Assembly (NCBI RefSeq): GCF_003265345.1
Contig: NZ_QFWW01000002.1
Coordinates: forward strand, 248,001-312,000
Direction: 5' to 3'
From: Lentzea terrae
GTDB lineage: Bacteria > Actinomycetota > Actinomycetes > Mycobacteriales > Pseudonocardiaceae
Length of the DNA: 64,000 bases
The notes under the pieces were generated by a model. It had not been told where the DNA came from. It saw only the letters and a list, made by a program, of their open reading frames with translations, and ran no database searches. A program made the translations under genes and the position numbers. Shown in pieces: positions 19,094-30,777 of the stretch. Positions within the stretch are counted from its first letter, which is position 1, and each line of letters begins with the position of its first letter.

Positions 19094-19363
19094 CTAGCTG
19101 ACCTTTTCCGCGGTGGCCAGGTTGTCGGGGTGGTTCGGGCAGTCCTGGTCGTGCTCGACGTCACCACCGGAGTCGGCAGTGCCGACCAGCATCATCGGGC
19201 CAGGCGGACGGCCGCAGCACATCGGCTTGACCTCGGGCTCCACCGGTGGCGGCACTGGGACCGGAGTCGGCTCGGGTGTGACCGGCGTGCCCTCGAGCAC
19301 GGACTCGGCTTCCTGGACCACCTCGGCCCCGGCCACATCCAGGTTGTCGCGCTGGACGGTCAT
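19094..19363 (-). CDS. Small Pro-rich, Cys-containing protein next to CHAT protease
   Basis: An 89-residue protein with no recognised family. The first 28 residues are acidic and helical; residues 28-45 are a Pro/Glu/Val tract (PEPTPVPVPPPVEPEVK); the rest carries a CC pair at about 49-50 (CCGRPPGP), a third Cys near residue 75 and several His/Asp. GGGGGAAACC precedes the ATG at 19363. No signal peptide. Its position directly upstream of the TPR-CHAT protease on the same strand suggests a substrate, sensor or inhibitor, but this is inference only. Confidence 0.6.
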   Translation of the reverse strand: MTVQRDNLDVAGAEVVQEAESVLEGTPVTPEPTPVPVPPPVEPEVKPMCCGRPPGPMMLVGTADSGGDVEHDQDCPNHPDNLATAEKVS

Positions 19364-19487
19364 GAGGTTTCCCCCCTCGTTTGGACTATTTACTTCCCAT
19401 CCCCCCAGATGGGTGCGTCAGGAAGAGTCGCACACACGGCTACAGGTATACGTCTCATTTAGCTAACAGCCACTCGGTCGGCCTAAG

Positions 19488-19529
19488 ATCACAAAGGGCC
19501 ACCTGCACAAACAGGTGACCCTTTGTGAT
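19488..19529. terminator. Strong terminator after gatB
   Basis: Near-perfect inverted repeat ATCACAAAGGG-c-CACCTG / CAGGTG-a-CCCTTTGTGAT with a six-base loop, 19 bases after the gatB stop. Eighteen paired positions make it the strongest simple hairpin in this part of the window. It insulates the gat operon from the small Pro-rich protein gene downstream. Confidence 0.8.
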
Positions 19530-19548
19530 TTCTGGCGCGATTATGTAT

Positions 19549-21051
19549 CTACGAGCAGCGTGCGACCACGATCTCGCGAACGCGCGCCGCGTCGGCCTGA
19601 CCCTTCGTGGCCTTCATGACCGCGCCGACGATCGCACCGGCTGCCTGGATCTTGCCGTCGCGGATCTTCTGCGCCACGTCCGGCTGGGCGGCGAGGGCCT
19701 CGTCGACGGCCTTCTCCAGCGCCGAGTCGTCCGAGACGACCTTGAGGCCGCGCTTCTCGACGACGTCGTCCGGTGAGCCTTCGCCTTCGAGCACGCCGTT
19801 GACGGCCTCGCGGGCGAGCTTGTTGGTCAGCGCGCCCGAGTTCACCAGCTCGACCACCCGTGCCACCTGGGCCGGGGTGATGGCGAGGTCGGTGAGCTCG
19901 ATGCCCTTCGCGTTGGCCTGCTGCGCCAGGTACGACACCCACCAGGAGCGGGCCTCGTCCGGCTTCGCGCCCGCCTCGACGGTCGCGATGATGAGGTCGA
20001 GCGCGTTGGCGTTGACCAGGTCGCGCAGCACCTCGTCGGTGAGGTTCCACTCCTTCTGGATGCGCGCGCGGCGCTCCCAGGGCAGCTCCGGCAGCGTGCC
20101 GCGGAGCTCCTCTACCCACTCGCGCGACGGCGCGATCGGGACCAGGTCCGGCTCGGGGAAGTAGCGGTAGTCCTCCGCCGTCTCCTTCTTGCGGCCGGGC
20201 GAGGTCGAACCGGACGACTCGTCGAAGTGACGGGTCTCCTGGGTCACGGAACCACCGGACTCCAGCACCGCGGCCTGACGCGTCATCTCGAACCGCACGG
20301 CGCGCTCGACGCTGCGCAGCGAGTTGACGTTCTTGGTCTCGGTGCGGGTGCCCAGCTCGCCGGTGGTCTTCGGCGAGAGCGAGACGTTCGCGTCGCAGCG
20401 CAGCGAGCCCTGGTCCATGCGGACGTCGGATACGTCGAGCGCCTTCAGCAGGTCGCGCAACGCCGTGACGTACGCGCGGGCCACCTCGGGAGCGCGCTTG
20501 CCGGTGCCCGGGATCATCTTCGTGACGATCTCGATCAGCGGCACGCCCGCGCGGTTGTAGTCGAGCAGCGAGTGCTCGGCACCGTGGATGCGACCGGTGG
20601 CGCCACCGACGTGCAGCGACTTGCCGGTGTCCTCCTCCATGTGCGCGCGCTCGATCTCGACGCGGATGACCTCGCCGTCGTCCAGCGTCACGTCGAGCCA
20701 GCCGTTGAAGGCGATCGGCTCGTCGTACTGCGACGTCTGGAAGTTCTTCGGCATGTCCGGGTAGAAGTAGTTCTTCCGCGCGAACCGGCACCAGTCGGCG
20801 ATCTCGCAGTTCAGCGCGAGGCCGATGCGGATCGCGGACTCGACGGCCTTGCCGTTGACGACCGGCAGCGAGCCGGGCAGACCCAGGCACGTCGGGCAGG
20901 TGTTCGTGTTCGGCTCGCCGCCGAAGACGTTGGCACAGCCGCAGAACATCTTCGTGTTGGTGTGCAGCTCGACGTGCACCTCGAGGCCCAGGACGGGGTC
21001 GTACTTCTCGACAACCTCGTCGTAGTCCATCAGCTCAACCAGAGAGGTCAT
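19549..21051 (-). CDS. gatB: Aspartyl/glutamyl-tRNA amidotransferase subunit B
   Basis: A 500-residue subunit of the GatCAB complex, which corrects Glu-tRNA(Gln) and Asp-tRNA(Asn). GatB binds the tRNA and runs the kinase-like activation step. The N-terminal [18 protein letters not shown] and [18 protein letters not shown] blocks carry the zinc-type cysteines; the C-terminal YqeY-like tail domain ends [26 protein letters not shown]-like. ATG 21051 overlaps the stop of the preceding small gene (ATGA). Order is gatC, gatA, small ORF, gatB, matching the Rv3012c-Rv3009c arrangement. Confidence 0.97.
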   Translation of the reverse strand: MTSLVELMDYDEVVEKYDPVLGLEVHVELHTNTKMFCGCANVFGGEPNTNTCPTCLGLPGSLPVVNGKAVESAIRIGLALNCEIADWCRFARKNYFYPDMPKNFQTSQYDEPIAFNGWLDVTLDDGEVIRVEIERAHMEEDTGKSLHVGGATGRIHGAEHSLLDYNRAGVPLIEIVTKMIPGTGKRAPEVARAYVTALRDLLKALDVSDVRMDQGSLRCDANVSLSPKTTGELGTRTETKNVNSLRSVERAVRFEMTRQAAVLESGGSVTQETRHFDESSGSTSPGRKKETAEDYRYFPEPDLVPIAPSREWVEELRGTLPELPWERRARIQKEWNLTDEVLRDLVNANALDLIIATVEAGAKPDEARSWWVSYLAQQANAKGIELTDLAITPAQVARVVELVNSGALTNKLAREAVNGVLEGEGSPDDVVEKRGLKVVSDDSALEKAVDEALAAQPDVAQKIRDGKIQAAGAIVGAVMKATKGQADAARVREIVVARCS

Positions 21052-21245
21052 GCCAACTCGTCCTTCCGCAGAGCACGAACGGCCAGCGCCGCACCGGTGA
21101 GCGCCACCGCGATGCTGGCGATCGCGTTCGCCAGCAGCAGCTTGTCGTTCTTCGCACGGGCGTTCCGGAAGCCGGAGAACGCTCCCACGGCTCCAGCCAC
21201 AGCGCCCGCGAGGCCGAGGAGGCCCTTTGCCTTCTTGATGTTCAC
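21048..21245 (-). CDS. Small membrane protein within the gat operon
   Basis: A 65-residue protein with a basic N-terminus, a Gly/Ala-rich hydrophobic segment (about residues 8-24) and a second one (about 37-58), so two probable membrane helices. The GTG start at 21245 overlaps the gatA stop and its own stop overlaps the gatB ATG, both by four bases. It is therefore translated in step with GatA and GatB. No family recognised; in M. tuberculosis other genes lie between gatA and gatB. Function unknown. Confidence 0.8.
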   Translation of the reverse strand: MNIKKAKGLLGLAGAVAGAVGAFSGFRNARAKNDKLLLANAIASIAVALTGAALAVRALRKDELA

Positions 21246-22726
21246 AGCGACGGCCCCCCAAACGCACCACGCGCGGCCTCGTAGGCGGCGGCGACGCGGT
21301 ACATGCGGTGGTCCTGCAGCGCCGGAGCCATGATCTGCAGGCCGACCGGCAGACCGTCCTCATCGGACAGACCACTCGGGACGCTCATGGCCGGGGTGCC
21401 CGCGAGGTTCGCGGGAATCGTGCAGAGGTCCGCCTTGTACATGGCCATCGGGTCGTTCGCGCGCTCACCGATCTTGAACGCCGTGGTCGGCGTGGTCGGC
21501 GAGATCAGCACGTCGAAGTTCTCGAACGCCTTCGCGAAGTCCTGCGTGATCAGCGTGCGGACCTTCTGGGCCGAGCCGTAGTACGCGTCGTAGTAACCGG
21601 ACGACAGCGCGTACGTGCCGATCATGATGCGGCGCTTGACCTCGGGGCCGAAGCCGGCCTCGCGGGTCAGCGACATGACCTCCTCGGTGCTGCGCGTGCC
21701 GTCGTCGCCGACGCGCAGGCCGTAGCGCATGGCGTCGAACCGGGCGAGGTTCGACGAGCACTCGCTCGGCGCGATGAGGTAGTAGGCGGGCAGCGCGTAG
21801 TCGAAGCTCGGGCACGACACGTCCGCGATCTCCGCGCCGAGCTCCTTGAGCTGCGACACGGCGGCCTCGAAGCTGCGCAGCACGCCCTGCTGGTAGCCCT
21901 CACCGCTGAACTGCGTGACGACGCCGATGCGCAGGCCGGACAGGTCGCCGGACAGCCCCTCGCGGGCGGCGGCGACGACCGGCGGCACCGGAGCGTTGAT
22001 GGACGTGGAGTCCATGTGGTCGTAGCCGGCGATGATCTCGTGCAGCAGCGCGGCGTCGAGCACCGTGCGCGCACACGGACCGGCCTGGTCCAGGCTCGAC
22101 GAGAAGGCGACGAGGCCGTAACGGGAAACGCCGCCGTAGGTCGGCTTCACGCCGACGGTGCCGGTGACCGCGCCGGGCTGACGGATCGAGCCACCGGTGT
22201 CGGTGCCGATCGCGAGCGGCGCCTGGTGGGCGGCCAGCGCGGCGGACGAGCCACCGCCGGAGCCGCCGGGGATGCGGTCGAGGTCCCACGGGTTGTGCGT
22301 GGGCCCGTATGCCGAGTTCTCGGTGGACGAACCCATGGCGAACTCGTCCATGTTCGTCTTGCCGAGGATGACGACGCCGGCTTCCTTGAGCTTGCGGGTC
22401 ACCGTCGCGTCGTAGGGCGGCAGCCAGCCTTCGAGGATCTTGGAACCGACCGTGGTCGGCACGCCCTCGGTGGTCATGACGTCCTTGAGCGCCAACGGCA
22501 CACCGGCGAGCGGGCCTACCTGCTTGCCGGCCTTGACGTCCTCGTCGACCTTGCGGGCCTGCGCGAGCGCGCCCTCGGTGTCGACGTGCAGGAAGGCGTT
22601 GACGCGTTCGTCCGTCGCGGCGATGCGGTCCAGGTGGGCCTGCGTGACCTCGACGCTGGAGACCTCACCGCTGTGGATCTTCGCGGCGAGCTCGGCCGCG
22701 GTGGCGTGGATCAGGTCGTTGGTCAT
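21242..22726 (-). CDS. gatA: Aspartyl/glutamyl-tRNA amidotransferase subunit A
   Basis: A 494-residue amidase-signature glutaminase of GatCAB; it releases ammonia from glutamine and passes it to GatB. The Lys-Ser-Ser triad is visible: Lys in PLALKDVM, and the Gly/Ser-rich signature [14 protein letters not shown] and [16 protein letters not shown] 22726 overlaps the gatC stop. Length is typical. Presence of GatCAB implies that glutaminyl-tRNA, and possibly asparaginyl-tRNA, is made by transamidation. Confidence 0.97.
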   Translation of the reverse strand: MTNDLIHATAAELAAKIHSGEVSSVEVTQAHLDRIAATDERVNAFLHVDTEGALAQARKVDEDVKAGKQVGPLAGVPLALKDVMTTEGVPTTVGSKILEGWLPPYDATVTRKLKEAGVVILGKTNMDEFAMGSSTENSAYGPTHNPWDLDRIPGGSGGGSSAALAAHQAPLAIGTDTGGSIRQPGAVTGTVGVKPTYGGVSRYGLVAFSSSLDQAGPCARTVLDAALLHEIIAGYDHMDSTSINAPVPPVVAAAREGLSGDLSGLRIGVVTQFSGEGYQQGVLRSFEAAVSQLKELGAEIADVSCPSFDYALPAYYLIAPSECSSNLARFDAMRYGLRVGDDGTRSTEEVMSLTREAGFGPEVKRRIMIGTYALSSGYYDAYYGSAQKVRTLITQDFAKAFENFDVLISPTTPTTAFKIGERANDPMAMYKADLCTIPANLAGTPAMSVPSGLSDEDGLPVGLQIMAPALQDHRMYRVAAAYEAARGAFGGPSL

Positions 22727-23022
22727 GCTTCCTCACCCAGGATGCGGGGCACGCGGAACCGGCCGTCCTCGGCTTCAGGAGCGCCTGAGAGCGCCTGCTG
22801 CTGACCGAGGCTCGGACGGACCACGTCCTCGCGGAAGACGTTGGTCAGCGGAACGGCGTGCGACGTCGGCGGGATGTCAGCCGTGGCGATGTCGCCAACG
22901 GTCGCCACCGACTGGAGGATCACGTCGAGCTGGCCGGCGAACAAGTCGAGCTCGTCCTCGGTGACGGCCAGCCTGGCGAGCTTCGCCAGGTGCGCGACCT
23001 CGTCGCGGGAGATGCTGGGCAC
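22723..23022 (-). CDS. gatC: Aspartyl/glutamyl-tRNA amidotransferase subunit C
   Basis: A 99-residue subunit that clamps GatA to GatB. The family block [22 protein letters not shown] is at the N-terminus and [15 protein letters not shown] in the second half. GTG 23022 is chosen because it gives the standard short N-terminus and GGGGG lies about nine bases upstream; the frame stays open further upstream without conservation. The stop overlaps the gatA start (ATGA). First gene of the operon. Confidence 0.95.
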   Translation of the reverse strand: MPSISRDEVAHLAKLARLAVTEDELDLFAGQLDVILQSVATVGDIATADIPPTSHAVPLTNVFREDVVRPSLGQQQALSGAPEAEDGRFRVPRILGEEA

Positions 23023-23252
23023 TCCTGTCAACCCCCGTAGGGTCGGGATTACGAATCGGGAACCCCGTGAGTCTATGGGCTGGTCAGTGCGGTCTTCGAA
23101 CGGGTTACCGCCTCCGTGGTTGACCGGCACGTCAACTTAACCGTTCCGCAACGCGGACAGCAGGTCATGCAATGACGATGCGTCTGCGAGAATCACCGAC
23201 CGGCACGGCTTAGGACGCGGGGTCCCGAGCACGAGCTATGGAGGCGTTCACC

Positions 23253-23906
23253 TTGTCGTTCCTGATCCGGGTCCAGCTCCCGGACCGTCCCGGCACCCTC
23301 GGCGCGGTCGCAACGGCTTTGGGCGAGATCGGGGCGGACATACTCAGCGTCGACGTGGTGGAACGCGGTTCCGGTGTCGCCATCGACGACCTGGTGGTGG
23401 AGCTCCCCTCCGGCCGTCTGCCCGACACGTTGATCACCGCCGCGGAATCCGTCGACGGCGTCGAGGTGGACGCGGTGCGCCCCTACGCGGGCATCCTCGA
23501 CACCCACCGCGAGCTCGAACTGGTGGAGGAGATCGCCGAAGAGCCGCACAAGGGCCTCGAGGTCTTCACCGAGGGCGTCCCGAAGATCATCCGCGCCGGC
23601 TGGGCCGTCGTGGTCGGCCCGGAAGGTGCCGGGATCAACCGCCTGACCTCGTCCTCCGCCGCCCCGGAAACGCGCATGGCGTCCGCGCCGTGGTTCCCGC
23701 TGGAGCGCGCGACCGTGCTCGACGGCGAGGAGGAGTGGGTGCCGGAGACCTGGCGCGAGCTGGGCACCGAACTGGCCGCCACGCCGCTGGGCAAGCCGGA
23801 CCGCGTGCTGGTCGTCGGCCGTCCCGGCGGCCCGATGTTCCGCGCCGCCGAGGTCGCCAGGCTGGCACACCTCGCCGGGATCGTGGCGGTCGTCCTCCCC
23901 GACTAG
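23253..23906 (+). CDS. ACT-domain protein, Rv3013 type
   Basis: A 217-residue cytoplasmic protein with an N-terminal ACT domain (SFLIRVQLPDRPGTLGAVATALGEIGADILSVDVVE) and a C-terminal region (about residues 110-217) seen in the actinobacterial Rv3013 group. ACT domains bind amino acids, so it may be an amino-acid sensor; there is no catalytic domain. I choose TTG 23253: GGAGG at 23240-23244 is eight bases upstream and the product then starts like its relatives. The ATG at 23238 contains part of that ribosome binding site. Divergent from gatC; ends overlapping the next convergent gene by four bases. Confidence 0.85.
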   Translation: MSFLIRVQLPDRPGTLGAVATALGEIGADILSVDVVERGSGVAIDDLVVELPSGRLPDTLITAAESVDGVEVDAVRPYAGILDTHRELELVEEIAEEPHKGLEVFTEGVPKIIRAGWAVVVGPEGAGINRLTSSSAAPETRMASAPWFPLERATVLDGEEEWVPETWRELGTELAATPLGKPDRVLVVGRPGGPMFRAAEVARLAHLAGIVAVVLPD

Positions 23907-24586
23907 CTCGGCGCCCTGGACCGCTGGTTCCGGCGCGCCATCGCGACCAGCTCGGCGTTGTTCTTGGCCTTGCGCCCGTCCGGCATGTGCAGCGTGTCCT
24001 CCAGGCCCATCCGCACGCTGTGTTCGAGCGTGGCGGCGTAGGTGAGGACCGGCCACGCGTCGGCGTCCCTGCCGTGCAGCAGGATCGGCAGGCCGAGCGG
24101 TTCCACCTGCTGCAACAGGGTTTCCGCGTTCTGCAGGCTGGTGGTGACGGTGATCCTGGTGATGCCCGGCGGCAGGTCTTGCAGGTTGACCGGTGCTTCT
24201 ACCACCAGTTCAACACCCACGTTGACCTGGTGCAACGCCTGCGCCAGCTCCCGCCAGCCCGGCTCGCCGACGTGGACGCTCGCGATGTCCGGGCGCCCGG
24301 CGGCGAGCGGCGCCCAACTGCCGATCAACGTGATGCGGTTGCTCAGCACGTTGGTGGACACGCTGATCTCGATGCCCGGCACGGCGGCCCGCACCGTCGC
24401 GATCGTGGTGGCCACCTCCGGGCCGACGAGCGTCGGCGCGCCGATGACGTCCCTCGGGTGGATGTGCACACTCGTCACGCCGAGCGCCGCGACATCGGCG
24501 GCGTCCTCGGCGAGGCGCTCGGGGGTCAGCGGCAGGGCCGGGTGCTCCTCGGCTGTGCGGGAGCCGTTCAGACAGGCTTGCAGCAC
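23903..24586 (-). CDS. BKACE-type beta-keto acid cleavage enzyme (DUF849)
   Basis: A 227-residue TIM-barrel enzyme of the 3-keto-5-aminohexanoate cleavage (BKACE) family, which splits beta-keto acids with acetyl-CoA. The zinc motif appears as SVHIHPRD, and GRDADAWPVL, VRMGLEDTLHMPDGRKAKNNAELV is the family's C-terminal signature. It is shorter than the typical 270-300 residues, mainly in the loops. The substrate is unknown. GTG start at 24586 without a clear ribosome binding site. It stands alone between convergent and divergent neighbours. Confidence 0.8.
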   Translation of the reverse strand: MLQACLNGSRTAEEHPALPLTPERLAEDAADVAALGVTSVHIHPRDVIGAPTLVGPEVATTIATVRAAVPGIEISVSTNVLSNRITLIGSWAPLAAGRPDIASVHVGEPGWRELAQALHQVNVGVELVVEAPVNLQDLPPGITRITVTTSLQNAETLLQQVEPLGLPILLHGRDADAWPVLTYAATLEHSVRMGLEDTLHMPDGRKAKNNAELVAMARRNQRSRAPS

Positions 24587-24646
24587 ACGTCATACGGTCC
24601 CACACAATCGTCGTGCGCGCGGTGCTTTCGGGGCTAACTTGAAGGC

Positions 24647-24769
24647 ATGCGACTGGCCCTGGTAGCTGCCCAATCCGACCTGGCGATCGGCGATCTGGCA
24701 CTCGGCGCGGCCGGGCTGCTCGCGGTGGCGGGCGTGATCGTCGTCGCCGTCATGCGACGGAAGCGCTGA
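24647..24769 (+). CDS. 40-residue single-pass membrane protein
   Basis: A short ORF with ATG 24647 and TGA 24767-24769. The peptide starts MRLALVAAQSDLAIGDLALG, continues with an Ala/Val/Gly-rich hydrophobic segment of about 20 residues, and ends MRRKR, an arrangement giving one membrane helix with a positive cytoplasmic tail. TAACTT lies six bases upstream and GAAGG overlaps that gap, so either a leaderless or a leadered start is possible. Codon third positions are strongly G/C, as in real genes here. Function unknown. Confidence 0.6.
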   Translation: MRLALVAAQSDLAIGDLALGAAGLLAVAGVIVVAVMRRKR

Positions 24770-24846
24770 GCGCTCTGTTCTGCGGGAGCCGTGATCTGCC
24801 ACCAGAATCGGGCGTGGTCGACCCGACACCGGAGGTAAAGAAGATC

Positions 24847-25071
24847 ATGGCTGTCACCGTGAACCTCGACATGCTCCTCGACAAGCAGTACGAGAACCTC
24901 CCGCTCAACGAGATCCTGGACGCCCCCGTCGACGCGCTGTCGGGCGTGAGCGCGGGTGACGCGGAGAAGCTCAAGGCCGCGTTCAACATCAAGACCGTGC
25001 GTGATCTGGGCACCAACAAGTACTTCCGCGCCGCCGTGACGTTGCTCGACCTGGAGTCGACGGCCCGCTAG
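24847..25071 (+). CDS. Small helix-hairpin-helix-like protein
   Basis: A 74-residue soluble protein beginning MAVTVNLDMLLDKQYENLPL. The central part, APVDALSGVSAGDAEKLKAAFNIKTVRDLGTNK, resembles the helix-hairpin-helix-like 'sum of ages' pattern used by small DNA- or protein-binding domains (ALxGVsxxxAxxLkxAFxIxTVxDLg). ATG 24847 is chosen; CGGAGG lies 11 bases upstream. An upstream GTG at 24814 would add eleven residues. No family name recognised. A long hairpin begins two bases after its stop codon. Confidence 0.65.
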   Translation: MAVTVNLDMLLDKQYENLPLNEILDAPVDALSGVSAGDAEKLKAAFNIKTVRDLGTNKYFRAAVTLLDLESTAR

Positions 25072-25072
25072 A

Positions 25073-25170
25073 AAGTGCGGTGACCACCAGCCTTTGCCCC
25101 GTGTTCCGACGGTCAGACGGGTGCATCGCGGTGCCGGAAGACGCGGTGAAGGTTGGTGGTCACCGCACTT
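25073..25170 (+). repeat. 98-base long hairpin between convergent genes
   Basis: Ungapped inverted repeat: arms 25073-25110 and 25133-25170, loop 22 bases. The outer 17 bases pair perfectly (AAGTGCGGTGACCACCA); over 38 positions 32 are Watson-Crick and three of the six differences are G-U in a plus-strand RNA. It fills the gap between the small protein gene and the GNAT gene, whose stop codon lies inside the right arm. It may be a bidirectional terminator or a structured RNA. Loop and inner right arm share 19 of 20 bases with 36078-36097. Confidence 0.8.
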
Positions 25171-25597
25171 CCATGCGGTACATGACGAACGGCGTCTGCT
25201 CCGCCACCTGGTCGTAGAGCCGGCGAGCGGTTTCGTTCGACTCCTTGGTGTGCCAGTAGACGCGGCAGCAGTCGTGCTGTTTCGCCCACGCCGCCACCGC
25301 CTCGATGAGCGCGCGGCCGGCACCCCGGCCGCGTGCCTCGGGGGCGGTGAAGAGGTCCTGCAGGTAGCAGACGTCCGGGCCGGACGTGCTGGGGTGGCGG
25401 AAGAAGTGCGTGATGCCGACGATGTTGTCGCCGTCACGGGCGCACAGGGCGTGGATGGTCTCGTCCGCCAGGAACTTCTGCCACTTCTCGTCGTAGATCT
25501 CGGCCGGCAGCGTGCGTTCGTAGAAGGTGTTGTAGCCCTCGAAGAGCTCCTGCCACCGGTCGCGGTCCGCGGGGGTGAGCGGGCCGATCGCGATCAT
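25160..25597 (-). CDS. GNAT-family N-acetyltransferase
   Basis: A 145-residue acyl-CoA-dependent acetyltransferase. The acetyl-CoA loop is visible as DLFTAPEARGRGAGRALIEAVAAWA, followed by the conserved C-terminal VYWHTKESNETARRLYDQV strand-helix. The start at ATG 25597 has AAGGATCAAC directly upstream, better than the GTG-type start 33 bases earlier. Substrate unknown; the ending MYRMEVR is typical of the diamine/aminoglycoside-like GNAT subgroup. Divergent from the SWIM-protein gene. Confidence 0.87.
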   Translation of the reverse strand: MIAIGPLTPADRDRWQELFEGYNTFYERTLPAEIYDEKWQKFLADETIHALCARDGDNIVGITHFFRHPSTSGPDVCYLQDLFTAPEARGRGAGRALIEAVAAWAKQHDCCRVYWHTKESNETARRLYDQVAEQTPFVMYRMEVR

Positions 25598-25638
25598 GTT
25601 GATCCTTACGTTGGTTCTTTGTGGGGTCACCCGGTTGG

Positions 25639-26067
25639 ATGACCTTCGTGTCGACGACCCTCACCACCGACCTGCTCCTGCACCGCGCGGGCACCAAGTC
25701 GTACTGGCGCGGCCTCACCTACCGCGACGCCGTGCTGTCCCTGCGGGTGCACAGCAGGCACGTGGCGGCTCGGGTGCGCGGCAGTGACGACGCGACGTAC
25801 GCGGTGGAGCTGTCGTGGTCGGGCACGCACCTGGTGGGCGAGTGCAGTTGTCCGCACGGGCTGGAGGGCTTCTTCTGCAAGCATTGCGTGGCGGTCGGGC
25901 TGGTGTTGCTGGACCGCGGTGAGACCGTGCCGCCGCCGGACGCCGAGGACGTGGAGCTGCGCGACGTGCTGAGAGCCCTGCCGGCCGACGTCCTGCGCGA
26001 CCTCCTGTACGACCAGGCCGCCGGGGATCTCAAGCTGCGGGCGCGGATCATGTCATCGCTCCCTTGA
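25639..26067 (+). CDS. SWIM zinc-finger protein
   Basis: A 142-residue protein with one SWIM zinc finger: CSCPHGLEGFFCKHCVAVGL fits C-x-C-x(n)-C-x-H, at about residues 73-85. The N-terminal part, LLLHRAGTKSYWRGLTYRDAVLSLRV, precedes it in many actinobacterial SWIM proteins. SWIM domains bind DNA or proteins and are often found beside Swi2/Snf2 helicases; none is adjacent here. ATG 25639 is used, GTG 25621 is possible. The 3' end overlaps the convergent secreted-protein gene by 15 bases. Confidence 0.85.
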   Translation: MTFVSTTLTTDLLLHRAGTKSYWRGLTYRDAVLSLRVHSRHVAARVRGSDDATYAVELSWSGTHLVGECSCPHGLEGFFCKHCVAVGLVLLDRGETVPPPDAEDVELRDVLRALPADVLRDLLYDQAAGDLKLRARIMSSLP

Positions 26068-26595
26068 GTAGCCGCAGAACTGCGTCTCCGGAGGCACGCC
26101 GCACTTGGTGCGCGGTGGGAGGGTGGCGGTGGCCAGCGCCCAGCCCGCGGCGGTGCGGTTGAAGATCAGCACGTGGCCGAAGCCGAAGGTGGTGTGCTGG
26201 AAGGTGTGGGAGTCCGCGAAGTACAGCTCGGTGCGCTCGGAGACGTGCGCGATGACGCTGCCGTCGTTGGCGACGGTGACGCGCTTCAGCTCGGTCGCGA
26301 CCTGCGCGTGTGAATAGCCCGCGCCGCCTCTCGCAATCCATCGCTGGCGCCGCCGCTCGAGCTTGATCTCGTCGTTGCGCAGCTCGGCCGCCATGCGGTC
26401 GGTGGTGGGGATGCCGAAACCCGACGACTGCGGAACGTTGGTGACCTTGTCCGCCCTGCGTTCGAGGTAGCGCTGGGCCAGGTCCGCGATCTGCCGCCGG
26501 TCGTGCTGCGACAGATCATCTGCCGGTGCCGCGGCGGCTCCCAACGGGGCCATGAGGAGCGCGGTCGCGAGGAGCAACGGGGCGGCGGGCCTCAT
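26053..26595 (-). CDS. Secreted protein of unknown function
   Basis: A 180-residue exported protein with a clear signal peptide (MRPAAPLLLATALLMAPLGAAA, cleavage near residue 23). The mature part is basic and helical at first (DRRQIADLAQRYLERRADKV), then beta-rich (HVSERTELYFADSHTFQHTTFGFGHVLIFNRT), with two cysteines near the end (KCGVPPETQFCGY). It looks like an NTF2/SnoaL-like fold, not certain. ATG 26595 overlaps the stop of the upstream lipoprotein gene (ATGA), so the two are co-translated and probably co-function at the cell surface. Confidence 0.75.
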   Translation of the reverse strand: MRPAAPLLLATALLMAPLGAAAAPADDLSQHDRRQIADLAQRYLERRADKVTNVPQSSGFGIPTTDRMAAELRNDEIKLERRRQRWIARGGAGYSHAQVATELKRVTVANDGSVIAHVSERTELYFADSHTFQHTTFGFGHVLIFNRTAAGWALATATLPPRTKCGVPPETQFCGYSRER

Positions 26596-26855
26596 CTCGT
26601 CACCGCGCTGAGGTTTTGGGTGATGTCGACGGACTCGACCGCGAGTGCTTTGCCACCCCGGTCGTTCAGGTGCGGCTTCGCCCGATCCCGTTGGGTCTCG
26701 CCGACGATGTTCTTGAGCGCCGGCTCGTTGTTCTCGTTCATCGCCGCCAGATAGGTGTCGACGGCCGTGCGCGGATCGCTGGCACCGGTCGTGCCACCGG
26801 AGCAAGTGGCCAGCAGCATCAGTGCGGACGTGAGCAGGACAGCGGTTGGTCTCAT
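26592..26855 (-). CDS. Small lipoprotein
   Basis: An 87-residue lipoprotein. Signal sequence MRPTAVLLTSALMLLATC with lipobox LLATC at Cys18, then a Ser/Gly linker and a short domain (RTAVDTYLAAMNENNEPALKNIVGETQRD) reminiscent of the first helices of NTF2-like nuclear-transport-factor folds (DUF4878 kind). Being followed by a co-translated secreted protein of similar style suggests a surface pair. Start ATG 26855. No family name assigned. Confidence 0.72.
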   Translation of the reverse strand: MRPTAVLLTSALMLLATCSGGTTGASDPRTAVDTYLAAMNENNEPALKNIVGETQRDRAKPHLNDRGGKALAVESVDITQNLSAVTR

Positions 26856-26915
26856 GCGCGAACCCCCATTCGCGGTAGCTGTCCGGTGGACGCCTGGCGC
26901 GGGGTGTGGTTGCGC

Positions 26916-30215
<3,300 letters not shown>

Positions 30216-30219
30216 TCGG

Positions 30220-30777
30220 TCAAGCGTAGAGCTTGCGTCCGTCTGCCAGCATTTCGACGAACTGGGCGATCCTGCGTTGGCGTGTCTCCGCGCGCTTCGC
30301 GTCGTGGATGCGTATCAGGATCGCGTACCGGTTCTGGCTGTTCAGCCCCTCGAACGCGGTTTGCGCCTTGGGGTTGGCCTTGAGCGCTGCCTTGAAGTCG
30401 TCGGGTACCTCGATCGTGGCCGGGCCGGCGTACGCCGCCTCCCAACGGCCGTCCGCTTTCGCCTTCTCGATTTCCTTCAGTCCCGCCGGCAGCATCCTGC
30501 CCGCGGCGATCAGCTCCTCGACCTTGCCGCAGTTGCGCTTGGACCACCTGCTGCGCGGCTTCCGCGGCGTCCACCGCTGCGAGTAGTAGGTGTCGTCGAT
30601 CGACCGCACGAGCCCGTCGATCCACCCGTGGCACAACGCGATGTCCAGCGCCTCGTCGTAGGTGATCGTCTTCAGCCCGGATCCCTTCTTGGCGTACTTG
30701 ATCCACAGCTCGGTCTCGGTGGCACCGTTCTCGTGCAGCCACGCGTCGAACTCGGCGGCGTCTTCGAAGAAGATCAA
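30220..30777 (-). CDS. YdeI/OmpD-associated family protein
   Basis: A 185-residue protein of the YdeI family. Typical blocks are FDAWLHENGATETELWIKYAKKGSG, TYDEALDIALCHGWIDGLVRSID, YYSQRWTPRKPRSRWSKRN and the C-terminal RRIAQFVEML. Family members are described as involved in resistance to bacteriocins or peptides and are DUF1801-like, with no known enzyme activity. TTG 30777 is preceded by GAGGAGG at good spacing. The start overlaps the stop of the upstream gene by four bases. Confidence 0.88.
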   Translation of the reverse strand: MIFFEDAAEFDAWLHENGATETELWIKYAKKGSGLKTITYDEALDIALCHGWIDGLVRSIDDTYYSQRWTPRKPRSRWSKRNCGKVEELIAAGRMLPAGLKEIEKAKADGRWEAAYAGPATIEVPDDFKAALKANPKAQTAFEGLNSQNRYAILIRIHDAKRAETRQRRIAQFVEMLADGRKLYA

